Origin: DASXSB01 sp036506275
Lineage (GTDB): Bacteria; Methylomirabilota; Methylomirabilia; Rokubacteriales; CSP1-6
DNA: 59,250 nt
Reading direction: 5' to 3'
Assembly (NCBI GenBank): GCA_036506275.1
Contig: DASXSB010000084.1
Span: forward strand, 1 to 59,250
In this document: positions 17,014 to 25,226 of the stretch, piece after piece
Layout of the letters: each line of letters opens with the position of its first letter
How positions within the stretch are numbered: position 1 is the first letter of the stretch
Notes under the pieces: generated by a model
The model's input: the letters and a program-made list of their open reading frames with translations, nothing else
What the model was told of the DNA's origin: nothing
Databases searched by the model: none
Position numbers and translations under genes: made by a program

Positions 17014-17517
17014 TCACTCAACTTTCTCGTACGCGAGCCGCTTCACCTTATCCATGTTGGTGCCCTCGATCCGGAGGAGGCGCGTGGGGCCGTCGCGGCG
17101 CGGGGAATGGAGATCCCCCTCGTTGTACACGTGCGCCATGCCGGGCTTGAGCGTGTAGCTTCGCACGTGACGCACTTTCCCGGGGGCGGCGGCGCTCGCC
17201 GGGTCCACGAGCGCCCAGTCGTTCATCATCGTCTCGCCGCGGGCCTGGCCGTAGATCGCCCACGAGGGGCCGTGATCGTGCGGCTGGCTCTCGCGGGGCT
17301 CGCCGTAGACGTGGGCGAGGATGCAGAAGCCGAGATCGGGATCCTCGTAGAGGATCTTGCGCTCGGGGACGTCGTCGCCGAGGTGACGGGCGATAAAGGC
17401 GTCGTCCTTGAGGACGTCTTGCACGAGGGCGCAGACCTTCTGGCGGCCGCGCGGGCTTGGATCGGCCTCGAGAATGTCGTGCACGGCGGACGCGAACTTC
17501 TCGAGCGTGTGTGACAT
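17014..17517 (-). CDS. Cupin / cysteine-dioxygenase-like metalloprotein
   Basis: A 167-residue cupin. The first cupin motif is SQPHDHGPSWAIYGQARGE (His, His and the later Glu as iron ligands). The second is seen as GMAHVYNEGDLHS. The helical N-terminus (HTLEKFASAVHDILEA) resembles the cysteine dioxygenase superfamily, whose members add O2 to thiols. GGGAGG-like AGGGAGG lies before the ATG. It is convergent with the glycoside hydrolase and separated from the TPM genes by a duplicated 19-base motif. Confidence 0.72.
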   Translation of the reverse strand: MSHTLEKFASAVHDILEADPSPRGRQKVCALVQDVLKDDAFIARHLGDDVPERKILYEDPDLGFCILAHVYGEPRESQPHDHGPSWAIYGQARGETMMNDWALVDPASAAAPGKVRHVRSYTLKPGMAHVYNEGDLHSPRRDGPTRLLRIEGTNMDKVKRLAYEKVE

Positions 17518-17527
17518 GACGAACCTC

Positions 17528-17546
17528 CCTCGGCTATCCCGGCCGA
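17528..17546. repeat. Short direct repeat, copy 1
   Basis: A 19-base motif (CCTCGGC...CCGGCCGA) recurring with two mismatches at 17564-17582, between the cupin start and the TPM stop. Confidence 0.5.
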
Positions 17547-17563
17547 CAACGGCGCCCGGCGGC

Positions 17564-17582
17564 CCTCGGCTCTTCCGGCCGA
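17564..17582. repeat. Short direct repeat, copy 2, able to form a hairpin
   Basis: Second copy, 36 bases after the first. CTCGGC and GCCGAG can pair around a 7-base loop, so this may end transcription from the TPM operon. Confidence 0.45.
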
Positions 17583-17586
17583 GAGA

Positions 17587-18048
17587 TTATCCCAGACTCA
17601 CGCGATCGCTGAGCTCGTTCGTGTCGTCGGGGCGGTGCGGAAAGAACTTCTGCAGCACGGCGGCCACGTCGCCCACCGCGGCCACGATCGCATCGCGCGC
17701 GGCGCCGCCGCGGAGCTTCTCCAGCATCGCGTCCCGGACGCGCTCCCAGTAGACGTCTCCCACCTGACGGTGAATGGCCTCGTCGCCCAGGATGGCGAAG
17801 CGCCGGTCGCCGAGGGCGAGATAGATCAACACGCCGTTGCGGTCGCGCGTGTGCTGCATGCCGAGCCGGTGGAAGACCTCGCGGGCGCGGGCGAGGGTGT
17901 CGGTGCCGGCGGCGCGCGGCAGGCGGCGCTCGAGGTGCACGCGGATCTCGGCGGAGGTCAGGCTCTCGGCGGCGCTGACGGCGCGCGCGATGGCGTCGAG
18001 ATCGTCGTCGCTGAAGTGTGGGCGCGTCCACCGGGGATGACGAGCCAT
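17587..18048 (-). CDS. TPM-domain protein, small soluble member
   Basis: A 153-residue protein with a TPM (YgcG-like) domain. It shows FSDDDLDAIARAVSAAESLTSAEIRVHLERR at the start, then RNGVLIYLALGDRRFAILGDEAIH. The conserved GVLIYLAL-D-R-F-I-GD core matches. It has no signal or membrane helix and is the shorter partner commonly found behind LemA and a larger TPM protein. Its ATG lies one codon from the previous stop, so it is the last gene of a LemA-TPM-TPM operon. The molecular function of the family is not settled. Confidence 0.82.
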   Translation of the reverse strand: MARHPRWTRPHFSDDDLDAIARAVSAAESLTSAEIRVHLERRLPRAAGTDTLARAREVFHRLGMQHTRDRNGVLIYLALGDRRFAILGDEAIHRQVGDVYWERVRDAMLEKLRGGAARDAIVAAVGDVAAVLQKFFPHRPDDTNELSDRVSLG

Positions 18049-18050
18049 CG

Positions 18051-18803
18051 TCACCAGTCTCCGCTCGCGCCGCCGCCGCCGAAGCTGCCGCCGCCTCCCG
18101 AAAAGCCTCCGCCCCCGCCGAAGCCGCCGCCCCCGAAACCGCCCCAGCCGCCCCCGCCGCCACGCGAGCCGCCCCACCAGATCGGCGGAACGATGACCGG
18201 TCCTGCCCAGCCGCGACGGCCGGCCGTGTAGCCCTGACCGCGCGTGAAGCGCCGACCGCTCGCCATCTCGCGGTAGAGGACAAACGCGATGATCGCGAGC
18301 ACGCCGAAGAACACGAGCGGCGACACGCCGCGCTGGCCGCCGTCCCGGCGCGCCGCCGGGGGCGCGCCGGGCCCGGAGCCGACGCGCGCGTAGACGGCCT
18401 CGATGGCCGCCTGCAATCCGGCCGCGTACTGGCCTTCCCGGAAACGGGGAGCGATGACGTTCCGGATGATGTCGCCGGCCGCCGCGTCCGGGATGACGCC
18501 CTCCAGGCCGTAGCCGACCTCGAGGCGGACCTTGTGCTCCTTCACGAACACGAGCAGGATCACGCCGGTGTCGAGGCCCTTGCGGCCGATCCGCCACTTC
18601 TCGGCGAGGCGGATGGAGAAGTCCTCGAGACTCTCGCCCTCCAGCGACGGGAAGATCGCTACCACCACCTGCGTCCCCGTCGCCTGCTCGCGCTCGGTGA
18701 GGAGCGACTCCAGACGATCGCGGTCGGCGGCGGAGAGCAGACCCCCGTAGTCGTTGACACGAGCGGTCGGCGCGGCGGGGACGGTGAGGGCGACGGCGAG
18801 CAC
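18051..18803 (-). CDS. TPM-domain (YgcG-like) membrane protein with glycine-rich tail
   Basis: About 250 residues. A hydrophobic N-terminal signal is followed by a TPM domain (VNDYGGLLSAADRDRLESLL; GTQVVVAIF; GVILLVFVKEHKVRLEVGYGLEGVIPD). A membrane helix (VSPLVFFGVLAIIAFVLY) and a C-terminal tail made almost only of Gly, Phe and Trp come after it. The tail is typical of YgcG proteins. GTG 18803 is the conservative start. The signal would be longer if translation starts at the CTG at 18824, immediately after the LemA stop. Confidence 0.85.
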   Translation of the reverse strand: MLAVALTVPAAPTARVNDYGGLLSAADRDRLESLLTEREQATGTQVVVAIFPSLEGESLEDFSIRLAEKWRIGRKGLDTGVILLVFVKEHKVRLEVGYGLEGVIPDAAAGDIIRNVIAPRFREGQYAAGLQAAIEAVYARVGSGPGAPPAARRDGGQRGVSPLVFFGVLAIIAFVLYREMASGRRFTRGQGYTAGRRGWAGPVIVPPIWWGGSRGGGGGWGGFGGGGFGGGGGFSGGGGSFGGGGASGDW

Positions 18804-18825
18804 CAGTACCGCGGTGAGGATCAGA

Positions 18826-19434
18826 TCAGAACTTCACTTTCGGCGCCGTGGTGGCGTCGGGCGCCGCCTCGAAGAACGCTTTGGGCTGGAACCCGGCGAA
18901 GCGGGCGACGAGGGTGGCGGGGAACGTCCGCAGCCGCGTGTTGTAGTCGCGCACGACTTCGTTGAACCGTCGCCGCTCCACGGCGATGCGGTTCTCCGTA
19001 CCCTCGAGCTGCTCCTGGAGCCGCAGGAAATTCTGGTTCGACTTGAGGTCGGGATAGCGCTCCACCGTCACCAGCAGCCGGCTCAGCGCGCCCGAGAGCT
19101 GGTTCTGCACCTGCTGAAAGCGCTCGAGGGCCTTGGGATCATTCAGCGCTTCCGGCGTGAGCTGGATGCTGCTCGCGCTGGCGCGGGCGCGCGTGACTTC
19201 CTCGAGCACCGTGCGCTCCTGCGTCGCGAACCCCTTCACCGTCTCCACCAGGTTCGGGATGAGATCGGCGCGACGCTGATACTGGTTCTGGACCTGCGCC
19301 CACGCCGCCCCCACTTGCTGATCGGCGGCCACGAGCTGGTTGTAGACGCCGACGCCCCAGGCGATGAGGATGCCGGCGCCGATGACGATGACGGCGAGGA
19401 CCACGAGGGCGATGAGGGCGGCACGACCCATCAC
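18826..19434 (-). CDS. lemA: LemA family protein
   Basis: A 202-residue LemA protein: one N-terminal membrane helix (ALIALVVLAVIVIGAGILIAWG), then the four-helix-bundle core. Family landmarks are YNQLVAADQQVGAAWAQVQNQYQRRADLIPNLVETVKG and, later, YPDLKSNQNFLRLQEQLEGTENRI. It is the first gene of the LemA-TPM-TPM operon. GTG 19434 and ATG 19431 are both usable; a TATAAT lies 6 bases before the GTG, so the mRNA is probably leaderless. Function in the envelope is inferred from family location only. Confidence 0.93.
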   Translation of the reverse strand: MMGRAALIALVVLAVIVIGAGILIAWGVGVYNQLVAADQQVGAAWAQVQNQYQRRADLIPNLVETVKGFATQERTVLEEVTRARASASSIQLTPEALNDPKALERFQQVQNQLSGALSRLLVTVERYPDLKSNQNFLRLQEQLEGTENRIAVERRRFNEVVRDYNTRLRTFPATLVARFAGFQPKAFFEAAPDATTAPKVKF

Positions 19435-19440
19435 GGACAG

Positions 19441-19446
19441 ATTATA
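19441..19446 (-). promoter_or_regulatory. -10 box TATAAT, leaderless-type, for the LemA operon
   Basis: A perfect TATAAT on the minus strand ends 6 bases before GTG 19434. No -35 hexamer is evident at 17 bases. Confidence 0.55.
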
Positions 19447-19479
19447 CAGATGACGCGCAAACGCGGCGGGCGCGTCGCC

Positions 19480-20670
19480 TCAGGCGGCGTCCTTGCCGTG
19501 AGCGCGCCGCGCCTCTTCGCGCGCCTCCCGCAAGCGGTCGGCGGCGGCGATGGTGTGAGCGATGTCGAGGCCCTTGGCGGCGGTGTCGGAGACTTCGTCG
19601 AGCGGACGGCGCGCCATCACCCAGCCGAGGACCGCGCCCACGGCCAGGCTCGCGACCGCGACCAAGCCGCGCTCGTGCGCCGCCTGCATCTGGCGCGTGA
19701 TCACGCGCGCCGCCACCCGCGCATCGTCACCCTCGCGCGTGACCGACAGCGGCGCGGGCGGGGACTCGACGCCGGGCGCCACTTCGCCTTTCTCCTTGGC
19801 GTCGACGGCGCCGCGGCGCGCGGCCGCGTGCTCGATCTCGGCGTTGACCTCCGCGCCCACGAGGAGGACGACACCGGTGAGATAGAGCCACAGCATCAGC
19901 AAGATCACGCCGCCGATGGAGCCGTAGGTCGCGTTGTAGTTTGCGAAGTTGCTGACGTAGAGCCGCAGCACGTACGACATCGCGAGCCACAGCGCCACCG
20001 CCACCACGGAACCCGGCGTCACCCAGCGCCACCGCTGCTTGGCCGCGGGCGCCAGGTAGTACACGAGCGCGATGCCGATGGTGACGAGGAAGATCGCGAT
20101 GGGGAGATTCGCGAGGTTCCAGATCCTCATGAAGAAGTCGCCGAGCCCGAACCACGCTGCCACGACGCTGCCGATCTTGGGACCGAAGACCATGAAGATG
20201 AGACCGGTCAGGATGAACATCGCGAACCCGAAGGTGAGGACGATCGAGAGTCCCCGTCGCGTCCACCACGGGCGGTTGTCGCTGACGTCGTAGGCCACGT
20301 TGAGGGCGGTCATGATGGACGCCATCCCGTTCGACCCCGCCCACAGCGCGGTGAGCGCGCCGATCGACAGGAGGCCGCCATGGGCGCCGGCGACGATCTC
20401 GCCGAGGGTCTTGCTGACGATGGAAGCGGCATCGCCGGGCAAGACCTGGGAGACGTAGCCCATGAGCTGATCCATGAGATTCGGAATGGGGAGGAGCCCG
20501 ATGAGCGCGGTGAGGAAGAGCAAAGTGGGAAACAGCGAGAACACGAAATAGTACGTGAGAGCGGCGGCGCGGTCGGTCACCTCGTCGTCGCCGATCTCCC
20601 GCCACACCCGCTTCGCCAGCTCGACGACCGACAGTCCGCCCAGTTTCCAGGGAGAAGGCTCGTCCGCCAT
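19480..20670 (-). CDS. YihY/BrkB-family inner-membrane protein
   Basis: A 396-residue protein with six hydrophobic helices of the YihY family. Landmarks include DRAAALTYYFVFSLFPTLLFL, LWAGSNGMASIMTALNVAYDV, WRWVTPGSVVAVALWLAMSYVLRLYVSNFANYNATYGSIGGV and the LLVGAEVNAEIE end of the core. The C-terminal 100 residues are charged and carry one more hydrophobic stretch. The family is historically mis-called ribonuclease BN and its role is unknown; transport or envelope homeostasis is suspected. I used the ATG at 20670, as upstream codons overlap the divergent promoter. Confidence 0.87.
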   Translation of the reverse strand: MADEPSPWKLGGLSVVELAKRVWREIGDDEVTDRAAALTYYFVFSLFPTLLFLTALIGLLPIPNLMDQLMGYVSQVLPGDAASIVSKTLGEIVAGAHGGLLSIGALTALWAGSNGMASIMTALNVAYDVSDNRPWWTRRGLSIVLTFGFAMFILTGLIFMVFGPKIGSVVAAWFGLGDFFMRIWNLANLPIAIFLVTIGIALVYYLAPAAKQRWRWVTPGSVVAVALWLAMSYVLRLYVSNFANYNATYGSIGGVILLMLWLYLTGVVLLVGAEVNAEIEHAAARRGAVDAKEKGEVAPGVESPPAPLSVTREGDDARVAARVITRQMQAAHERGLVAVASLAVGAVLGWVMARRPLDEVSDTAAKGLDIAHTIAAADRLREAREEARRAHGKDAA

Positions 20671-20747
20671 ATCAGCCCTCGATGCAGATCGCATGCCCGC
20701 TGCACCGCCCGTCGAAAGGGCCACCGCGGCCGCAACCGGGGCGTCGG

Positions 20748-20776
20748 TTGACCGCCTCCCGACCACCGCGTAGACT
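20748..20776 (+). promoter_or_regulatory. Sigma-70-type promoter TTGACC-N17-TAGACT
   Basis: TTGACC (20748-20753), 17 bases, TAGACT (20771-20776), then 7 bases to the GTG start at 20784. It is identical in both hexamers and spacing to the promoter at 13864, and it predicts a leaderless message. Confidence 0.6.
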
Positions 20777-20783
20777 CCGCGCT

Positions 20784-21605
20784 GTGTCGGCGGAAACACT
20801 ACCAGAATATCGAGTCAAGGCGCGCAACACCTCGGCGAACGGCGAGAATCCGATCCACGACGACGCCGTCGCGCAGAAGTACGGCTTCCGCGGCGCGCTC
20901 GTCCCCGGCGTCACCGTCTACGCCTACCTGACCCACGCTCTCGCGCAGGGACTGGGGACGTCATGGCTCGAGCGCGGCACCGCCACCGTGCGCTTCCTGC
21001 GGCCGGTGCTGCCCGATGAAGAAGTCACGGTGACGGGATCCGTGACCGCGCGCGACGCCGAGGGCGTCACGATCACCGTCGGCGCCGGCACGCCGGCCAC
21101 ACCCGAGTGCGCGGTGGCGACAGCGGGTGTTCCCGCGGGCACCCCGACGCCCGTGAACCTCTCGCTCTACGGCGTGGCGCCTCTGCCGGCCACGCGGCCG
21201 CCGGTGAGCCGCGAGCACCTCGCCGGCCTCGCGCTCCTCGGCACCCCTGAGACCGTGTACGACGAGGCCCAGGCGGCGGCGTACGTGGAGAAGGTGAGCG
21301 ACGACTTGCTGCTCTACCGGGGCGGGAATGGCTGGGTGCACCCCGCGTTCTATCTGGATCAGGCCAATCGCGCGCTCGATCGCAACGTGCGCCTCGGTCC
21401 CTGGGTCCACGTCGCCAGCACGATCCGGCATCTGGGAGGCGCGCGCGTGGGCGACACCCTCGCCACGTGCGGCCGCGTGCGGTCGCTCTACACGCGCAAG
21501 GGGCGCGAGTACGTCGAGCTCGACCTCGCGGTGGTGGTGCGCGGACGTGCCGTCGCCCACATCCTTCACACCGCGATCTACCAGCTACCGCCGCCGGGCG
21601 CCTGA
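20784..21605 (+). CDS. Hotdog-fold (MaoC-like) protein
   Basis: A 273-residue protein with two hotdog halves. NPIHDDAVAQKYGFRGALVPGVTVYAYLTHAL in the first matches the MaoC hydratase active-site loop (Asp and His), and the second half has a degenerate copy around GWVHPAFYLDQANRAL and the RHLGGARVGDTLATCGRV strand. It probably acts on an acyl-CoA or enoyl-CoA. It heads a run of acyl-CoA genes on this strand. The GTG start follows a leaderless-type promoter. Confidence 0.75.
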   Translation: MSAETLPEYRVKARNTSANGENPIHDDAVAQKYGFRGALVPGVTVYAYLTHALAQGLGTSWLERGTATVRFLRPVLPDEEVTVTGSVTARDAEGVTITVGAGTPATPECAVATAGVPAGTPTPVNLSLYGVAPLPATRPPVSREHLAGLALLGTPETVYDEAQAAAYVEKVSDDLLLYRGGNGWVHPAFYLDQANRALDRNVRLGPWVHVASTIRHLGGARVGDTLATCGRVRSLYTRKGREYVELDLAVVVRGRAVAHILHTAIYQLPPPGA

Positions 21606-21629
21606 GCCCGACGCCGGCGAGGAACCGCC

Positions 21630-22856
21630 ATGGACCTGAACTACTCTCCCGAAGATCGAGAATTCCGCGCGGAGACGCGGCGCTGGCTCCAGGCCAACGC
21701 GCCTCGTCAAGAGCTGAAGACGCTCGAGGACCGCCGTGGGTGGCATCGCAAGCTCTATGACCGCGGCTTCATCGGGATGGGATGGCCGAAGGAGTACGGC
21801 GGTCAGAACGCGGGGCCGATGCGCCAGGCCATCGTGGCCGACGAGCTGGCGCGCGCCAACGCGCCCGCCGCCATCAACGCGCTCGGCATCTCGATCGTGG
21901 GCCCGACCATCATCGTGCACGGGACGGAGGCGCAGAAGCAGCGCTATCTGAAAAAGATCCTCACCGCCGAGGAACTGTGGTGCCAGCTCTACTCCGAGCC
22001 CAACGCCGGCTCCGACCTCGCATCGCTCAAGACGAGCGCGGAAGATCGCGGCGATCATTTCATCGTGAATGGCCAGAAGATCTGGACGAGCGGCGGCGTG
22101 ATCGCCGACTGGGGACTGCTCCTCGCCCGCACCGACACGCGCGTGCCCAAGCACAAGGGCATCTCGTGCTTCCTGCTCCACATGCGCCAGCCCGGCGTCG
22201 AAGTGCGGCCGCTGCGCCAGATCACGGGCAGCGCCGAATTCTCGGAAGTCTTCATGACGAACGCGCGCGTGGAGAAGAGCGATCTCATCGGGCGCCTCGG
22301 GCAGGGCTGGCAGATCGCGCAGACCACGCTCTCGTACGAGCGCGGCGGCAACTCGCTCGCGCGCGTCACCCGCTACGCGGGCGCCTTCGGCCAGCTCCTC
22401 AAGGCCGCGCGCACCCTGCGCCGCGGCGACCGGCCGCTCCTCGACGATCCCGTCGTGCGCGCCAAGATCGGGCGCATCTACGCGGAGCTGGAAGTGCAGC
22501 GCTACGCGGCCCTGCGCATCCTCTCCGCCCTCGAGAAGGGCGAGTCGCCGGGCGCCGCCTCCTCGGTCACCAAGCTCTCCTACAGCGAGTTCGAGAAGCG
22601 CTACTACGAGCTGGTGGAGGAGATCCTCGGCCCCTACGGCCAGCTCATGGTGCCGCTCGCCGAGGACGACGTCGCCGTCGACGTCGACACCTCGTCGGGG
22701 AGCCGCGGCACGTGGGCGCACGCGTTTCTATGGTCGCGGGCGGGGACGATCTACGCGGGCTCGTCGGAGATCCAGAAGAACGTCATCGGCGAGCGCGTGC
22801 TCGGGCTGCCGAAGGAAACGCGCGCGGATCGCGTGAAAGCAGGAGAGGCATCGTGA
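21630..22856 (+). CDS. Acyl-CoA dehydrogenase (long form)
   Basis: A 408-residue FAD acyl-CoA dehydrogenase. LNYSPEDREFRAETRRWLQ begins the N-terminal helical domain. QLYSEPNAGSDLASLKTSAE is the flavin/substrate-binding middle domain signature, and KIWTSGGVIADWGLLLARTD and AGTIYAGSSEIQKNVIGERVLGLPKE are the second signature and the C-terminal region. It uses electron-transfer flavoprotein as acceptor in family members. GTGA overlap with a second, divergent dehydrogenase suggests the two form a heteromeric enzyme, as in steroid side-chain systems. Confidence 0.92.
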   Translation: MDLNYSPEDREFRAETRRWLQANAPRQELKTLEDRRGWHRKLYDRGFIGMGWPKEYGGQNAGPMRQAIVADELARANAPAAINALGISIVGPTIIVHGTEAQKQRYLKKILTAEELWCQLYSEPNAGSDLASLKTSAEDRGDHFIVNGQKIWTSGGVIADWGLLLARTDTRVPKHKGISCFLLHMRQPGVEVRPLRQITGSAEFSEVFMTNARVEKSDLIGRLGQGWQIAQTTLSYERGGNSLARVTRYAGAFGQLLKAARTLRRGDRPLLDDPVVRAKIGRIYAELEVQRYAALRILSALEKGESPGAASSVTKLSYSEFEKRYYELVEEILGPYGQLMVPLAEDDVAVDVDTSSGSRGTWAHAFLWSRAGTIYAGSSEIQKNVIGERVLGLPKETRADRVKAGEAS

Positions 22857-23971
22857 ACTTCGCGTTCACCGACGACCAGCAATTGCTGAAAAACTCCGCG
22901 CGCACGTTCCTGGACGCGCACTGTCCGTCCACCCTCGTCCGCTCGCTCGCGGAGGACCCGCGCGGCGAGAGCGACACGCTGTGGAAGGAGATGACCGAGC
23001 TGGGGTGGCTCGGCCTCGCGCTGCCGGAGCCATACGGCGGCAGCGGTCTCGGCATGGTGGAGACCGCGATTGTCCTCGAGGAGCTCGGGCGCGTGGCCTA
23101 TCCGGGGCCGTACGTCTCCACCATCCTCGCCGCCTCCGTCATCGCCGACGCCGGCACCTCCGCCCAGAAAGAAAAGTGGCTCTCGGCCATCGCGACGGGG
23201 ACGGCGCGGGCGGCGGTGGCGTTCCTCGACGCCGACCTCGACTGGAATCCGGAGGCCGTGGCCACCCGCGCGGAGCGGGCCGGCAGCGGCTGGCGGCTCT
23301 CCGGCACCAAGCGCTTCGTGCCGTGGGCGCACGTGGCGGACGCGTTGCTGATCCCCGCGCGCACATCTGACGGTCTCGGCCTCTTCGTCGTTCCCGCGTC
23401 GGCGCCCGGCATTTCGCTGGCGCCGATGGCCGCCATCGACGCCTCTACGCGGTGGGTGAACGTCAAGCTCGACGGCGTGAGCGTCGGCGGCGATGCCGTC
23501 CTCGGCGCGCCCGGCGGCGCGACGCCGCTGCTGGAGGCGGCGCTCCGGCGGGGGGCGGTGGGGGCGGCGGCGGGCATGCTGGGAGCGGCGCGACGCTGTC
23601 TCGAGATGAGCGTCGACTACGCGAAGGTGCGCGAGCAGTTCGGACAGCTCATCGGCTCCTTCCAGGCCATCCGTCACAAGTGCGCCGAGATGCTGCTCGA
23701 GGTGGAGAACGCGCACGCCGCCACGTACTACGCGGCGTGGGCGATCGACGCCGGCGCCGACGACGCCGCCATGGCGGCTTCCGTCGCGAAATCCTACGTG
23801 GGCGACGCCTCCCGCAAGGTCTGCGGGGAGGCGATCCAGGTCCACGGCGGCATCGGCTTCACGTGGGAGTACGACCTGCATCTCTACTTCAAGCACGCGA
23901 AGGCGCTGGAGACCATGTACGGCGACGCCGACCACCACCGCGAGCTCATCGTGCGCCTGGTCGCTGCATGA
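22853..23971 (+). CDS. Acyl-CoA dehydrogenase (short, partner subunit)
   Basis: A 372-residue acyl-CoA dehydrogenase whose GTG start overlaps the stop of the first. FAFTDDQQLLKNSARTFLD, GWLGLALPEPYGGSGLGMVE and the C-terminal GEAIQVHGGIGFTWEYDLHLYFKHAK (with the Glu/Tyr tail) are typical. The middle-domain signature is weakened: the usual TEP-GSD loop is replaced by VAFLDADLDWNPEAV. Loss of the flavin loop in one subunit is known in alpha-2-beta-2 dehydrogenases such as the FadE26/27 type, supporting a heteromer with the upstream gene. Confidence 0.88.
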   Translation: MNFAFTDDQQLLKNSARTFLDAHCPSTLVRSLAEDPRGESDTLWKEMTELGWLGLALPEPYGGSGLGMVETAIVLEELGRVAYPGPYVSTILAASVIADAGTSAQKEKWLSAIATGTARAAVAFLDADLDWNPEAVATRAERAGSGWRLSGTKRFVPWAHVADALLIPARTSDGLGLFVVPASAPGISLAPMAAIDASTRWVNVKLDGVSVGGDAVLGAPGGATPLLEAALRRGAVGAAAGMLGAARRCLEMSVDYAKVREQFGQLIGSFQAIRHKCAEMLLEVENAHAATYYAAWAIDAGADDAAMAASVAKSYVGDASRKVCGEAIQVHGGIGFTWEYDLHLYFKHAKALETMYGDADHHRELIVRLVAA

Positions 23972-24036
23972 AATCGGACTTGGAGCAGCGCAGCCACCCC
24001 GTCATGAAATCGGACTTGGGGGACCGCAGCCACTCC
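23968..24036. repeat. Two tandem copies of a 33-base motif, 36-base period
   Basis: Copies at 23968-24000 and 24004-24036 both begin ATGAAATCGGACTTGG and end in CGCAGCCAC-CC. The first overlaps the dehydrogenase stop codon. Read in frame they spell MKSDL twice, but no gene is supported here; it looks like an intergenic repeat. Confidence 0.7.
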
Positions 24037-24068
24037 CCATCTTTCCCAGCCCACCCACGATCGAAGCC

Positions 24069-25226
24069 GTGCTCGCGGCTCCTATAATATCCAGCCCTCT
24101 CGACGGCATTCGCGTCGTCGACCTCACGAGCTACATCGCGGGGTCGTACGCGGCGATGATGCTCGCCGACCTCGGCGCCGACGTCATCAAGGTGGAGTCG
24201 CTCGAGGGCGACTCTTTCCGCGAGCTGCCGGGATTCTTCGGCTGGAACCGGGGCAAGCGCTCCGTCGCCCTGAACCTCAAGAATCCCGAGGGCGTGGCGG
24301 TGGTGGAGCGCCTCGCGCGCGGCGCGGATGTGGTGATGGACAACATGCGCCCCGGCGTCGCCGATCGCCTCGGCGTCGGGGCTGCTCGCCTGCGCGCGCT
24401 CAATCCCCGCCTCATCTACTCGTCCGTCACCGCCTTCGGGACGAGCGGGCCCTACGTGGAGCGTCCCGGCTTTGATCCGCTCCTGCAGGCGATGGGCGGC
24501 GTCATGGCGCTGCAGGGGATCGGTGGACCGCCCCAATACCTCCGCATCGCCGTCACCGACTACTACACGGCCGCGCTCGCCGCCCAGGCCGTCCTCGCCG
24601 CCCTCTACGCGCGCGAGCGCACCGGCGTCGGCCAGCACGTACAGACGTCGCTCCTGCACGGCGTCCTCGCGCTCCAGTCGGGGAACGTGGTGGACTACGC
24701 GGGCAAGCCACTGCTCTCGCGGCCGAACCCGACGTATCGCCTTTACGCGGCCGGCGACGCGGAATGGTTTTTCCTCGCCTGTGGCAATCAATCGTTCTGG
24801 GCCAAGCTGTGCAGGGCGCTCGGCCTCGAGGACCTCGCCGCCGATCCACGCTTCGCGTCCTGGGTCCTGCGCCTGGACCACGCCGACGCCCTCATGCCGA
24901 TCCTCGAAGAGCGCTTCCGGAGTCGGCCGCGCGCGCACTGGCTCGAGGTGCTGAAGGCGCACGACATTCCGGCGGCGCCCGTGCAGACGCTCGCCGAGTT
25001 CATGGACGATCCCGCCGTGAAGCACCACGACCTCGTGCGCGAGTACGACCATCCCGAGGTCGGCAAGCTGCGCCTGATGGGCGCGCCGCTCGTGTTCTCG
25101 GACACGCCTCCACCCGATCCGGGGCCGCCGCCCACGCTCGGCCAGCACACGGACGAAGTCCTCGGCGAGCTCGGCTACGACGAGGCGGCGGTGGCGAAGC
25201 TGCGCGAGCGCGGAGTGGTGCGATGA
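24069..25226 (+). CDS. CaiB/BaiF-family (class III) CoA-transferase
   Basis: A 385-residue family III CoA-transferase that moves CoA between carboxylic acids. LDGIRVVDLTSYIAGSYAAMMLADLGADVIKVE, FGWNRGKRSVALNLKNPEG and the RFDPLLQAMGGVMAL-like stretch (here GFDPLLQAMGG) are hallmarks, and the C-terminus has ERFRSRPRAHWLEVLKAHDIPAAPV. The only in-frame standard start before the core is the GTG at 24069. Its stop overlaps the enoyl-CoA hydratase ATG, so activation of an acid and its beta-oxidation are co-expressed. Confidence 0.92.
   Translation: MLAAPIISSPLDGIRVVDLTSYIAGSYAAMMLADLGADVIKVESLEGDSFRELPGFFGWNRGKRSVALNLKNPEGVAVVERLARGADVVMDNMRPGVADRLGVGAARLRALNPRLIYSSVTAFGTSGPYVERPGFDPLLQAMGGVMALQGIGGPPQYLRIAVTDYYTAALAAQAVLAALYARERTGVGQHVQTSLLHGVLALQSGNVVDYAGKPLLSRPNPTYRLYAAGDAEWFFLACGNQSFWAKLCRALGLEDLAADPRFASWVLRLDHADALMPILEERFRSRPRAHWLEVLKAHDIPAAPVQTLAEFMDDPAVKHHDLVREYDHPEVGKLRLMGAPLVFSDTPPPDPGPPPTLGQHTDEVLGELGYDEAAVAKLRERGVVR

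Noticed and set aside
23335..23349. TGGCGG-N5-TTGC inside the second acyl-CoA dehydrogenase gene
   Set aside because: Spacing fits sigma-54, but it lacks the A and C of TGGCAC and lies in the middle of a gene. A similar one is at about 29274. I treat these as background.
24083..24088. Perfect TATAAT inside the first codons of the CoA-transferase
   Set aside because: No start codon lies at a leaderless distance downstream in the right frame, and the gene belongs to a run of co-directional genes. It is probably chance.
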